The notes under the pieces: model-generated | The model's database searches: none | Seen by the model: the letters and a program-made list of their open reading frames with translations, nothing else | Told to the model about the DNA's origin: nothing | Source of the DNA: Bacillota bacterium | Lineage (GTDB): Bacteria > Bacillota > Clostridia > Clostridiales > Clostridiaceae | Direction: 5' to 3' | Assembly: GCA_023424785.1 (NCBI GenBank) | Contig: JAFADP010000016.1 | Location: 1 to 46,294, forward strand | Length of the DNA stretch: 46,294 nt | In this document: positions 27,256 to 35,155 of the stretch, piece by piece | How positions within the stretch are numbered: position 1 is the stretch's first letter | Layout of the letters: the number at the start of each line of letters is the position of its first letter | Position numbers and translations under genes: made by a program

Positions 27256-28956
27256 ATGGCTATAGTAGGAATTGATTTAGGAACAACGAATAGTTTGGTA
27301 GCTTGCTTTAAGGATGATGCGCCAGTTGTAATAAAAAATGTATATGGAGAAACATTAACACCTTCAGTAGTTAGTATAGATGAAAATGGAGAGATTTTTG
27401 TTGGTAATATAGCTAAGGAGCGTCAAATAACACATCCACATAGTACAGTGTCTCTATTTAAGAGAAACATGGGAACAAAAAAAGAATATAAATTAGGAGA
27501 TAAAAAGTTTTTACCAGAAGAATTATCTTCATTTATTATAAGAAGTTTAAAAAAAGATGCAGAATTATTTTTAGGGGAAGATGTTACAGAAGCTGTTATT
27601 AGTGTACCAGCATACTTTAATGATACTCAAAGAAAAGCCACAAAGAGAGCAGGGGAATTAGCAGGACTTAAAGTAGAGCGTATAATAAATGAACCAACGG
27701 CAGCAGCAATTGCTTATGGACTTCATGAAAAAAATTCAAATACTAAGTTCCTAGTATTCGACTTAGGTGGAGGAACATTTGATATTTCGGTTTTAGAATT
27801 ATATAAGAATGTAATGGAAGTAAGGGCAGTAGCGGGAGATAATTATCTTGGAGGAGAAGATTTTACTAAAATCCTAATGGAGATATTTGCATATAGAAAT
27901 AACATAAATTTAAGTGAACTTAATTCTAAAACTTATAATTTATTAAGGAAGAAATGTGAGGTTGCAAAAAGAAGTTTTTCTAAAAAAAGAAGTTGTGAAA
28001 TTTCTATAACAATAAATGATAAGGAATTAGTAAGTGACATAAGTTCAGCAGAGTTTGAAAAAGATTGCGAGTTGTTATTAGCTAAGCTTAGAAGACCTAT
28101 AGAAAGGGCATTAAGTGATGCAGCAATAAAGCTAAAAGAGATAGATACTATTTTATTAGTAGGAGGAGCTACTAAACTTCCATTAATACGTTCATTTGTA
28201 GGAAAGTTATTTGGAAGATTACCAGCTACTAATATAAATGCAGATGAAGTTGTAGTAATGGGAGCTGCTATACAAGCAGCTATGAAAAAGAGAGATAAAG
28301 CAATAAAGGAAATTGTATTAACAGATGTATGTCCATATACATTAGGAACAAATACGTCTGTAAGAAAAAGTGGAGGGTATTATGAAAGTGGACATTTTTT
28401 TCCTATAATTGAGAGAAATACAATAATACCAGTAAGTAGAGTAGAAAGACTATATACAGTTAGAGACAACCAAAAGAAAATATCAGTAGAAATACTTCAA
28501 GGGGAGAGTAGATTAGCTAAAGAAAATATTTTATTAGGAGAATTAACAGTTCCAGTGCCACCAGCTAAAGGGGGGGAACAGGCAATAGATGTTAGATATA
28601 CCTATGATATAAATGGAATACTTGAAGTTGAAGTTACTGTAGTTGCTACAGGTGTAAAGAAAACTATGGTTATAGAAAAAAATCCAGGATATATGTCTAA
28701 AGAAGAGGTTAATAAAAGATTAGAAGAGCTTAAGGAAATAAAAATTCATCCAAGAGAAAAAGAAGAAAATAAACATTTAATAGCTAGAGGAGAAAGGCTT
28801 TATGAAGAATCTATAGGCCTTGCAAGAACATATATTTCAGAGGGATTAAGTAGATTTGAAGATGCATTAGATAGACAAGATGAGAGAGAAATAGTACAAG
28901 CATACGAAGAACTAAAAAAATTATTAAATGAGATTGAGAAGGAGCCAGAGTTTTAG
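27256..28956 (+). CDS. hscC: Hsp70-family chaperone, HscC type
   Basis: A 566-residue Hsp70. The ATPase domain begins VGIDLGTTNSLVA, with PAYFNDTQRKATKRAGELAG, INEPTAAAIAYG and VFDLGGGTFDISVLE as nucleotide-binding signatures, and LVGGATKLPLIR further on. Length and wording (TLTPSVVSIDENGEIFVG, TVSLFKRNMG) fit the HscC branch rather than housekeeping DnaK, which is longer; the C-terminal lid is short. The substrate-binding domain follows from about residue 380. It has no grpE or hrcA next to it. The J-domain gene starts immediately after its stop codon. HscC-type chaperones elsewhere also sit beside unusual J proteins. Confidence 0.9.
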   Translation: MAIVGIDLGTTNSLVACFKDDAPVVIKNVYGETLTPSVVSIDENGEIFVGNIAKERQITHPHSTVSLFKRNMGTKKEYKLGDKKFLPEELSSFIIRSLKKDAELFLGEDVTEAVISVPAYFNDTQRKATKRAGELAGLKVERIINEPTAAAIAYGLHEKNSNTKFLVFDLGGGTFDISVLELYKNVMEVRAVAGDNYLGGEDFTKILMEIFAYRNNINLSELNSKTYNLLRKKCEVAKRSFSKKRSCEISITINDKELVSDISSAEFEKDCELLLAKLRRPIERALSDAAIKLKEIDTILLVGGATKLPLIRSFVGKLFGRLPATNINADEVVVMGAAIQAAMKKRDKAIKEIVLTDVCPYTLGTNTSVRKSGGYYESGHFFPIIERNTIIPVSRVERLYTVRDNQKKISVEILQGESRLAKENILLGELTVPVPPAKGGEQAIDVRYTYDINGILEVEVTVVATGVKKTMVIEKNPGYMSKEEVNKRLEELKEIKIHPREKEENKHLIARGERLYEESIGLARTYISEGLSRFEDALDRQDEREIVQAYEELKKLLNEIEKEPEF

Positions 28957-31900
28957 ATGAATTATTGGGATATATTGGGTATTGAACCAACGTCAGATAG
29001 AAACTTAATTAGAGAAGCATACATGGATAAGTTAAGTATTTATAATCCAGAAGATGATCCAGAAGGGTTTCAAAAGTTAAGAGAAGCATATGAAAGTGCA
29101 CTAAAACAAGAGTTTATAGAATGTGATGAAGAGAAGGAGTTAGAACCTGTAAATGAGTTTATGATTAAAGTTGAGAAACTTTATGACAACTTTTTTGAAA
29201 GAATAAATGATGATAACTGGAGAGAGCTACTAAAAGAAGATGTTTGTTTTCAATTAGATACTTCAAATGAGATTAGCGATAAGTTAATAGAATTTTTTAT
29301 GAATAAATACTATGTTCCTACATCAGTATGGAGAGTATTGGATGAGTTTTTCGAGTGGACACACAAAAAGAAAGAGCTTTATGAAAAGTTTCCTCAAAAC
29401 TTTTTAAATTTTATGTTTGCTAATATTGAAGGAAGATTTAATCTAAGATATGACCTATTTAATAAAGATGAGAACATTAATCATGATGAGTTTATAAGAA
29501 GTTACTATGATGGGGATTACTATGTATATACAACTAACTTATATGGAGTTAAAGAAAATATTGATAAAGCAATGGCTATAGCACCATATCATGAAGATTT
29601 AAAGATACTTAATGCTAGATACTTATTAAAAATAGATGAAGTAGATAAAGCTATAGAAGTGCTTTGTGACGTAATAAAAAATAATGACAAATGTGGTGAA
29701 GCATACTTCTTAAGAGGGGGAGCTAATTCTAGAAAGGGATATCTAGAAAAGGCTATTGAGGATTATAATTTAGCATTAGAAATGAAGCCTGATGGTCCAG
29801 CTATAATAAAAGGGCTTGGAGACTGTTATTATGGGTTAGGAAACATGCAAGAAGCAAAAAAATATTATGATAAATTAAGTTGTTTGTATGAGTATGATGA
29901 CTATATAAAAAATATGTTACAAAGTATTAATAACTTTTTAATAGAAGAAATAGAGGAAAGTGGATGTGAAAATATTGAATTAGCTTTATATAAATTTCAA
30001 AATGGAGAATACAAATCTACTATTGAAGTTTGTGAAAAGATAAAAAACTATAAAGATATTGATAAGAAAAGGGTGTATAGTTTAATAGCATATTCATTCT
30101 ACTATTTAGGAGACTTAGAAAAATCTATAGTATATTTTGATAAACAACTTGATATAGATTTTAATGATGGAGAGGCTTTAGGTGGAAAAGCTAGCGTATT
30201 ACAGGATTTAAACAGAAGGGAAGAAGCACTAGAATTATATAATAGAGCAATAGAGAATAGTTATGCATTAGATACTATGTATAATAATAAAGGAAGTTTA
30301 TTGTATGATATGGGAATGTATGATGAATCTGTAAAGTGTTGCAATAAAGCCATAGAGATAAATAGTGGTATGGCTCATGCTTATAAAAATAAAGCAAAAT
30401 CATTATGTGAGTTGGAGAGTTTTGAAGAAGCATTAAAATCATGTGATTTAGCCATAAGTATAGCACCTAGATTAGCAGAAGCATATTCTGTTAAAGCAAG
30501 AATATTTAATAGAATAGGAAGAGAAGAAGAAGCAATAAAAGTATGTAATGATGCATTAAACAGCAATATTTATGATGATACAATATATTATGAAAAAGCA
30601 GAGGCATTATATAATATAAAAAGATATGAAGAAGCATTAGAGATGTATAATCGAGCAATAGATATGAATAGTAAAAATGCAAGTGCATATATTGGAATAG
30701 GTCATTGCTATTATATAAAAAGAGATTATAAAACATCAATAGAAAATTATAGTATGGCAATAGAGATTGATGATACAGATCCATATTATTATATGTTTAA
30801 AGCTGATGCATATAAGATGTTAAAGGATGATAGAGATATAGAATGGTATACTAAAGGACTTGAAATTGGAAATTTAGGTGGGTATCTTAACTTTAAGAGA
30901 GGAAAGGCATATTTTAATAGAAGAAAGTTTGATAAAGCCATTGAAGACTTTGAGATGGCTATAAGCTTATCACCAATGGAATCACAGGCTTATAATGAAC
31001 TTGGAAGAGTATATAATGAGATTGAAGATTATAAAAAAGCAATATTATATTTTAATAAGGCAATAGAACTAGATCCAACAGGACATGAGTATTATTATGC
31101 AGATAGAGGCATAGCTTATAGGAATTTGGGTGAATTAGATAAAGCTATAGATGATTATAAAACTGCAATAGAGATAAACTATGACTATCCATTTGTATAT
31201 GATGAATTAGGAGAAATAGCTCATAGGAATAAGGATTATAAAAGTGCCATTGAATGGTATAATAAAGCCTTAGAGTGCGATCCGGAGTATGCATATTGCT
31301 TGGTAAACAGAGGATTAAGTTACATGGCTTTAAATAAGTTTGATGAGGCTATTGAAGATTATAAAAAGGCTGTAGAAATAATACCTAACTATACTTATGC
31401 ATGGAATCAATTGGGAGAAGTATATTATGAAAATAAGGATTTTGATACAGCTATAAAAATGTATAAAAAGGCTATAGAAACAGATGATGAATATGCAGAT
31501 GGATATAATAATATAGGTGTTTGTTATCTTGATAAGAAAGATTATAAAAATGCATTAAACATGTTTTTGAAAGGAATAGAGATAGCACCTAATTATAAGT
31601 ATTTTTATTTTAATATTGGAAGAGTATATAGGATTAAGAATGACATGGAAAAAGCTCTGAAATATTTCAAAAAGGCATTAGAAATAGATAAGAATTACTC
31701 TGCATGCTATTTTAATATAATAAATATGTATTATGATGCTGGAAAATATGAAGATGCATTGAAGTATGCTAATATTTCCATAGAGAACATAGAAAATCCA
31801 AACTCAACTAATTATAATGAAAGAGGAAGAATATACGAACAACTTAAAAAATATGATGAAGCATTAGAAGATTATAAAAAAGCAATAGAGATAAATCCTA

Positions 31901-32268
31901 ACTTCTATTATGCTTTTTATAATATTGGAGAATTAAATTACACTATAGGTAATTATGATTTAGCTATAGAGTATTTTGATAAGTCTATGGAATTAAAACC
32001 TGAAGATGAAGATATTTATTATATGAAAGGAAAATGTTTATATAAATTAGGTAAGCTAGAAGAAGCGATAAGTTTATTTAGCAAAGCTATAGAAATGAAT
32101 TCAGAAAATGAAAATTTCTATTTAAGTAGAGCACTTGCCTATAAGGAACTAGGAAAGAAGAAGGAGTCTGAAAAAGACTTTAAAGAAGTGTTAAGAATAA
32201 ATCCTAATAATAAAGAAGTAAAGGAAAATCTAAAAAAGAGATTTAATCTATTTAAATTATTTAGTTGA
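28957..32268 (+). CDS. J-like domain protein with a long TPR array, putative HscC partner
   Basis: A 1103-residue protein. Residues 1-50 look like a J domain (YWDILGIEPTSDRNLIREAY, then GFQKLREAYESAL), but the HPD tripeptide between helices II and III reads N30-P31-E32. Residues about 60-200 form an uncharacterised middle region. From about 205 to the end there are some two dozen TPRs, interrupted by SINNFLIEEI (about 323-332), the linker shared by the neighbouring TPR proteins. The ATG directly follows the hscC stop (no gap), so the two should be made together. It is inferred to recruit clients via TPRs and present them to HscC. Confidence 0.85.
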   Translation: MNYWDILGIEPTSDRNLIREAYMDKLSIYNPEDDPEGFQKLREAYESALKQEFIECDEEKELEPVNEFMIKVEKLYDNFFERINDDNWRELLKEDVCFQLDTSNEISDKLIEFFMNKYYVPTSVWRVLDEFFEWTHKKKELYEKFPQNFLNFMFANIEGRFNLRYDLFNKDENINHDEFIRSYYDGDYYVYTTNLYGVKENIDKAMAIAPYHEDLKILNARYLLKIDEVDKAIEVLCDVIKNNDKCGEAYFLRGGANSRKGYLEKAIEDYNLALEMKPDGPAIIKGLGDCYYGLGNMQEAKKYYDKLSCLYEYDDYIKNMLQSINNFLIEEIEESGCENIELALYKFQNGEYKSTIEVCEKIKNYKDIDKKRVYSLIAYSFYYLGDLEKSIVYFDKQLDIDFNDGEALGGKASVLQDLNRREEALELYNRAIENSYALDTMYNNKGSLLYDMGMYDESVKCCNKAIEINSGMAHAYKNKAKSLCELESFEEALKSCDLAISIAPRLAEAYSVKARIFNRIGREEEAIKVCNDALNSNIYDDTIYYEKAEALYNIKRYEEALEMYNRAIDMNSKNASAYIGIGHCYYIKRDYKTSIENYSMAIEIDDTDPYYYMFKADAYKMLKDDRDIEWYTKGLEIGNLGGYLNFKRGKAYFNRRKFDKAIEDFEMAISLSPMESQAYNELGRVYNEIEDYKKAILYFNKAIELDPTGHEYYYADRGIAYRNLGELDKAIDDYKTAIEINYDYPFVYDELGEIAHRNKDYKSAIEWYNKALECDPEYAYCLVNRGLSYMALNKFDEAIEDYKKAVEIIPNYTYAWNQLGEVYYENKDFDTAIKMYKKAIETDDEYADGYNNIGVCYLDKKDYKNALNMFLKGIEIAPNYKYFYFNIGRVYRIKNDMEKALKYFKKALEIDKNYSACYFNIINMYYDAGKYEDALKYANISIENIENPNSTNYNERGRIYEQLKKYDEALEDYKKAIEINPNFYYAFYNIGELNYTIGNYDLAIEYFDKSMELKPEDEDIYYMKGKCLYKLGKLEEAISLFSKAIEMNSENENFYLSRALAYKELGKKKESEKDFKEVLRINPNNKEVKENLKKRFNLFKLFS

Positions 32269-32294
32269 AATATTTCATAAGGAGGTGGCACATA

Positions 32295-33731
32295 GTGCCT
32301 CATGTAATTATGGTAGTAGCATTTATATTAATAGTAGCAAATATATTCTTTTCATTATCATTAATATTTATAGAGAGAAAAGATCCAACAACAACATGGG
32401 CATGGCTCTTAATAATGTTATTACTTCCAGGTTTGGGATTCATCATTTACCTTCTTTTAGGTCAGAATTTTAGTAGAGCAAGGTTATTTAAGGAAAAGAA
32501 AAGATTTGATAAGATAAAGAGAAGAGAACTATCTAAACAATTTACCAATAAAGACCATATTCATAGTGGAGGAGAACAATTTTTAGACTTAATGGTAATG
32601 AACTTTAATCATTCTGAAGCTAATTGTACAAATTATAATGAGGTAGATGTGTATTATGATGGAGTAGATAAATTTAAGCAATTAATAGAAGACTTAAAGA
32701 ATGCAAAAAAATTTATAAATATTGAATACTATATTATAAGAAGAGATAGACTAGGTAAAAAGATAATAAAGATTTTAGAAGAAAAAGCAGCAGAAGGCGT
32801 GGAGGTAAGATTTTTAGTTGATAGTATGGGTTCATATACTATTACTAAAAAATATCTAAAGAAATTTATTGAGAATGGTGGGAAGTTTCAAATATTCTTC
32901 CCAGGCATTCTTCCTCATGTAAATACTCGTATAAATTATAGAAATCATAGAAAGATAGTAACAATAGATGGAGAGTATGGTTATACGGGCGGTTTTAATG
33001 TTGGAGATGAGTATATAAATGAAAATAAAAATATTGGATTTTGGAGAGATACACATATTAGAATAAGAGGAGAAGCAGTTAATGATTTAACTGATAGATT
33101 TTTATTAGATTGGTGCTATGCATCAGGTGAAGAGATTAATGATTTTTCAAAGTTCTATTCAGAAAAACCAATAAGAGATGGAGATGTTTCTGTTCAAATT
33201 GTAACTAGTGGACCGGATCATAATGAAGAGTATATTAAAAATGCATACATGAAAATGATAAATAATGCAAAGAAGACTGTTTACTTAGAAACACCTTACT
33301 TTGTACCTGATTCTCCTATGATTGAATCACTAAGATTATCAGCATTATCAGGAGTAGATGTTAGATTAATAATACCAGGTAAACCGGATCATGTTTTTAT
33401 GAAATGGGCAGCAAGTGCATACATAGGTGACCTATTAGAAGTTGGAGCAAAGGTATATCTTTATGAAAATGGATTTATACATGCTAAAACTATAGTTGCA
33501 GATGGAAAGGTATGTAGTATAGGAACTGCTAATATGGACATAAGAAGTTTTAGTTTAAATTTTGAAGTAAATGCTTTTATTTATGATGATAGAATTGCAG
33601 ATAATTTAGAAAAGCAATTTATTAAGGATATGGAAGACTGTAAAGTTATAGATAAAAATGAATATGATAAAAGAAAATTATCATTAAGAATGAAGGAATC
33701 TATAATGAGGTTATTATCACCTATATTATAA
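32295..33731 (+). CDS. cls: Cardiolipin synthase (phospholipase D family)
   Basis: A 478-residue membrane enzyme that joins two phosphatidylglycerol molecules to give cardiolipin. Two N-terminal membrane helices (about 1-60) contain RKDPTTTWAWLLIMLLLPG, typical of Cls. Two PLD catalytic motifs are present: HRKIVTIDG with GGFNVGDEY (about residue 217) and HAKTIVADG with GTANMD (about 396). The start is GTG 32295, six bases after AAGGAGGTGG; a TTG at 32265 would overlap the ribosome binding site. It follows the J-TPR gene by 26 bp with no terminator, so it appears to be part of the chaperone operon. Confidence 0.92.
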   Translation: MPHVIMVVAFILIVANIFFSLSLIFIERKDPTTTWAWLLIMLLLPGLGFIIYLLLGQNFSRARLFKEKKRFDKIKRRELSKQFTNKDHIHSGGEQFLDLMVMNFNHSEANCTNYNEVDVYYDGVDKFKQLIEDLKNAKKFINIEYYIIRRDRLGKKIIKILEEKAAEGVEVRFLVDSMGSYTITKKYLKKFIENGGKFQIFFPGILPHVNTRINYRNHRKIVTIDGEYGYTGGFNVGDEYINENKNIGFWRDTHIRIRGEAVNDLTDRFLLDWCYASGEEINDFSKFYSEKPIRDGDVSVQIVTSGPDHNEEYIKNAYMKMINNAKKTVYLETPYFVPDSPMIESLRLSALSGVDVRLIIPGKPDHVFMKWAASAYIGDLLEVGAKVYLYENGFIHAKTIVADGKVCSIGTANMDIRSFSLNFEVNAFIYDDRIADNLEKQFIKDMEDCKVIDKNEYDKRKLSLRMKESIMRLLSPIL

Positions 33732-33737
33732 TAAAAC

Positions 33738-33765
33738 TTGACAGTGATAATATATTTGATATAAT
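33738..33765 (+). promoter_or_regulatory. Consensus sigma-A promoter of the aromatic operon
   Basis: TTGACA (33738-33743), a 16-bp spacer and TATAAT (33760-33765). It begins only seven bases after the cls stop codon and would give a leader of about 345 nt before aroF. Confidence 0.85.
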
Positions 33766-33777
33766 ATTAACAAATGC

Positions 33778-33803
33778 TATAAACATGTAATTATATGTTT
33801 ATA
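33778..33803 (+). repeat. Inverted repeat at the start of the aro leader
   Basis: TATAAACAT (33778-33786) and ATGTTTATA (33795-33803) form a perfect 9-bp inverted repeat with an 8-bp centre, just downstream of the expected transcription start. It could be a repressor operator or a 5' stabilising hairpin. A smaller hairpin, AATAC-GTATT, lies at 33828-33842. Confidence 0.5.
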
Positions 33804-33874
33804 AATATAATAAATAGAAAATAATTTAATACTTTTAGTATTGAAAAAATATTAAATTGTTTATGGAGGATATT

Positions 33875-34009
33875 ATGAAAGGAATTATAAAGGAAATAGT
33901 AGCAAAATTTTATAGCTTTTATTATTTTAACTTCTGGGGCTTTTATTTTAGCGCTGGCTATTTTTCTTGCAATAAAAATAAATATAATTCTTTTCTAATG
34001 AGTATTTAA
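33875..34009 (+). CDS. Aromatic-rich 44-residue leader peptide of the aro operon (attenuator)
   Basis: A short ORF with a good GGAGG site (33865-33869) and ATG start. The peptide begins MKGIIKEIVAK and then has 13 aromatic residues in 19 codons (12-30): seven Phe, five Tyr and one Trp; overall it has 8 Phe, 6 Tyr and 1 Trp. It lies between a consensus promoter and an intrinsic terminator ahead of genes that make Phe and Tyr. Residues 41 to the stop overlap the 5' arm of the predicted antiterminator. All this fits a regulatory leader peptide whose translation senses charged tRNA-Phe and tRNA-Tyr. It is too short and unusual to be found by normal gene calling. Confidence 0.8.
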   Translation: MKGIIKEIVAKFYSFYYFNFWGFYFSAGYFSCNKNKYNSFLMSI

Positions 34010-34061
34010 TATATAATTACACAAAATAATTTTATGTAAATAATGATTTGAGAGCTCATTA
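33996..34061 (+). promoter_or_regulatory. Predicted antiterminator competing with the aro leader terminator
   Basis: TAATGAGTATTTAA (33996-34009) can pair with TTGAGAGCTCATTA (34048-34061): ten Watson-Crick pairs, three G-U pairs and one A-A mismatch. This takes up the whole 5' arm of the terminator at 34050-34057, so the two structures exclude each other. A ribosome at the leader stop codon (34007-34009) would mask the first strand; one stalled in codons 12-30 would leave it free. Found by eye, not by a folding program. Confidence 0.65.
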
Positions 34062-34076
34062 AGGGCTCTCTTTTTT
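34050..34076 (+). terminator. Attenuator terminator in the aro leader
   Basis: GAGAGCTC (34050-34057) pairs with GGGCTCTC (34063-34070), one G-U pair, loop ATTAA, then six T residues. It lies between the leader peptide and aroF, so it must be conditional if the operon promoter is the one at 33738. Confidence 0.92.
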
Positions 34077-34119
34077 ATATATTTATATAAAAAATAATAA
34101 AATAATAGGGGGCAAAGAC

Positions 34120-35133
34120 ATGATAGTAATTTTAAAACCAAAGGCAGATGAGAAAGAAGTGGCAAAGTTAACAGAAAATCTTGAAGGAAAAGGAGTACAA
34201 GTAAATCCTGTTATAGGAAAAGAGCTTAGTATTCTTGGGCTAGTTGGAGATACTAGCAAAATTGATCCAACACAAGTTGAGGCAAATGAAATAGTAGAAA
34301 GAGTAATGCACGTGGCAGAACCATTTAAGAAAGCTAATAAATTATTTCATCCAGAACCAACTATAGTAGATGTAAATGGACAAAAAATTGGAGGAAAAAA
34401 ATTAGCTATGATAGCAGGTCCATGTTCAGTAGAAACTGAAGAACAAATAATAGGAGTTGCAGAGAGCGTAAAGAAGTCAGGGGCTAATTTTTTAAGAGGT
34501 GGTGCATTTAAACCAAGAACTTCACCATATGCATTCCAAGGATTAAAGTATGAGGGGTTAGAATTATTAAAGAAGGCAAAAAAAAGAACAGGTCTTCCAA
34601 TAGTAACAGAATTAATGTCACCATATGATATAGAAGTATTTGAGAGAGATGTTGATATTATTCAAGTTGGAGCAAGAAATATGCAAAACTTTGAGTTACT
34701 TAAGGAACTTGGAAAAACATCTAAACCAATTCTTTTAAAGAGAGGATTAAGCGCAACAATAGAAGAGTGGTTAATGTCAGCAGAATACATAATGGCTGGA
34801 GGAAATGAAAATGTTATTCTTTGTGAAAGAGGCATAAGAACTTATGAAACTTACACAAGAAATACCTTAGATTTAAGTGCTATACCAGCAGTAAAGAAAT
34901 TAAGCCATTTACCAGTAGTAGTAGACCCAAGTCATGCAACAGGAAAGTGGTGGATGGTAGAGCCATTAGCTAAAGCAGCTGTAGCAGTTGGATGTGATGG
35001 ATTAATTATAGAAGTCCATAATAACCCGGAATGTGCATTATGTGATGGACAACAATCATTAAAACCAAGCGTTTATGAAAAATTAGTTGAAGAGCTAAGA
35101 GTTATAGCTCAAGCTGTAGGTAGAGAGATTTAA
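34120..35133 (+). CDS. aroF: 3-deoxy-7-phosphoheptulonate (DAHP) synthase
   Basis: A 337-residue type I-beta DAHP synthase, condensing PEP with erythrose-4-phosphate as the first step to chorismate. The N-terminal ~70 residues (MIVILKPKADEKEVAKL) are the ferredoxin-like regulatory domain that confers Tyr/Phe feedback in Thermotoga-type enzymes. The barrel follows with GPCSVETEEQI, RGGAFKPRTSPYAFQG, QVGARNMQNFELL and VVDPSHATG, carrying PEP and metal ligands. GGGGGCAAAGAC supplies the ribosome binding site. First structural gene of the nine-gene operon, under the leader attenuator. Confidence 0.96.
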   Translation: MIVILKPKADEKEVAKLTENLEGKGVQVNPVIGKELSILGLVGDTSKIDPTQVEANEIVERVMHVAEPFKKANKLFHPEPTIVDVNGQKIGGKKLAMIAGPCSVETEEQIIGVAESVKKSGANFLRGGAFKPRTSPYAFQGLKYEGLELLKKAKKRTGLPIVTELMSPYDIEVFERDVDIIQVGARNMQNFELLKELGKTSKPILLKRGLSATIEEWLMSAEYIMAGGNENVILCERGIRTYETYTRNTLDLSAIPAVKKLSHLPVVVDPSHATGKWWMVEPLAKAAVAVGCDGLIIEVHNNPECALCDGQQSLKPSVYEKLVEELRVIAQAVGREI

Positions 35134-35155
35134 TTAATAAGGAGGGGCGGTTACA

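Noticed and set aside
27256..28956. Housekeeping DnaK
   Set aside because: No grpE, hrcA or dnaJ next to it, shorter C-terminal lid, and sequence closer to the HscC branch.
30275..30784. Overlapping antisense reading frames inside the J-TPR gene
   Set aside because: They are mirror images of the repetitive AT-rich TPR codons, have no ribosome binding sites and resemble no family.
32265..32294. TTG start for cardiolipin synthase at 32265
   Set aside because: It would translate through the AAGGAGGTGG ribosome binding site; GTG 32295 is spaced correctly.
33875..34009. The aromatic-rich short ORF could be a hydrophobic type I toxin or a membrane microprotein
   Set aside because: Its placement between a promoter and a conditional terminator before Phe/Tyr biosynthesis genes, and its overlap with an antiterminator arm, are explained by a leader peptide. 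No antisense antitoxin promoter was seen.
33766..34119. T-box control of the aromatic operon
   Set aside because: No TGGNACC T-box core or stem I features are present, unlike the clear example before leuS.
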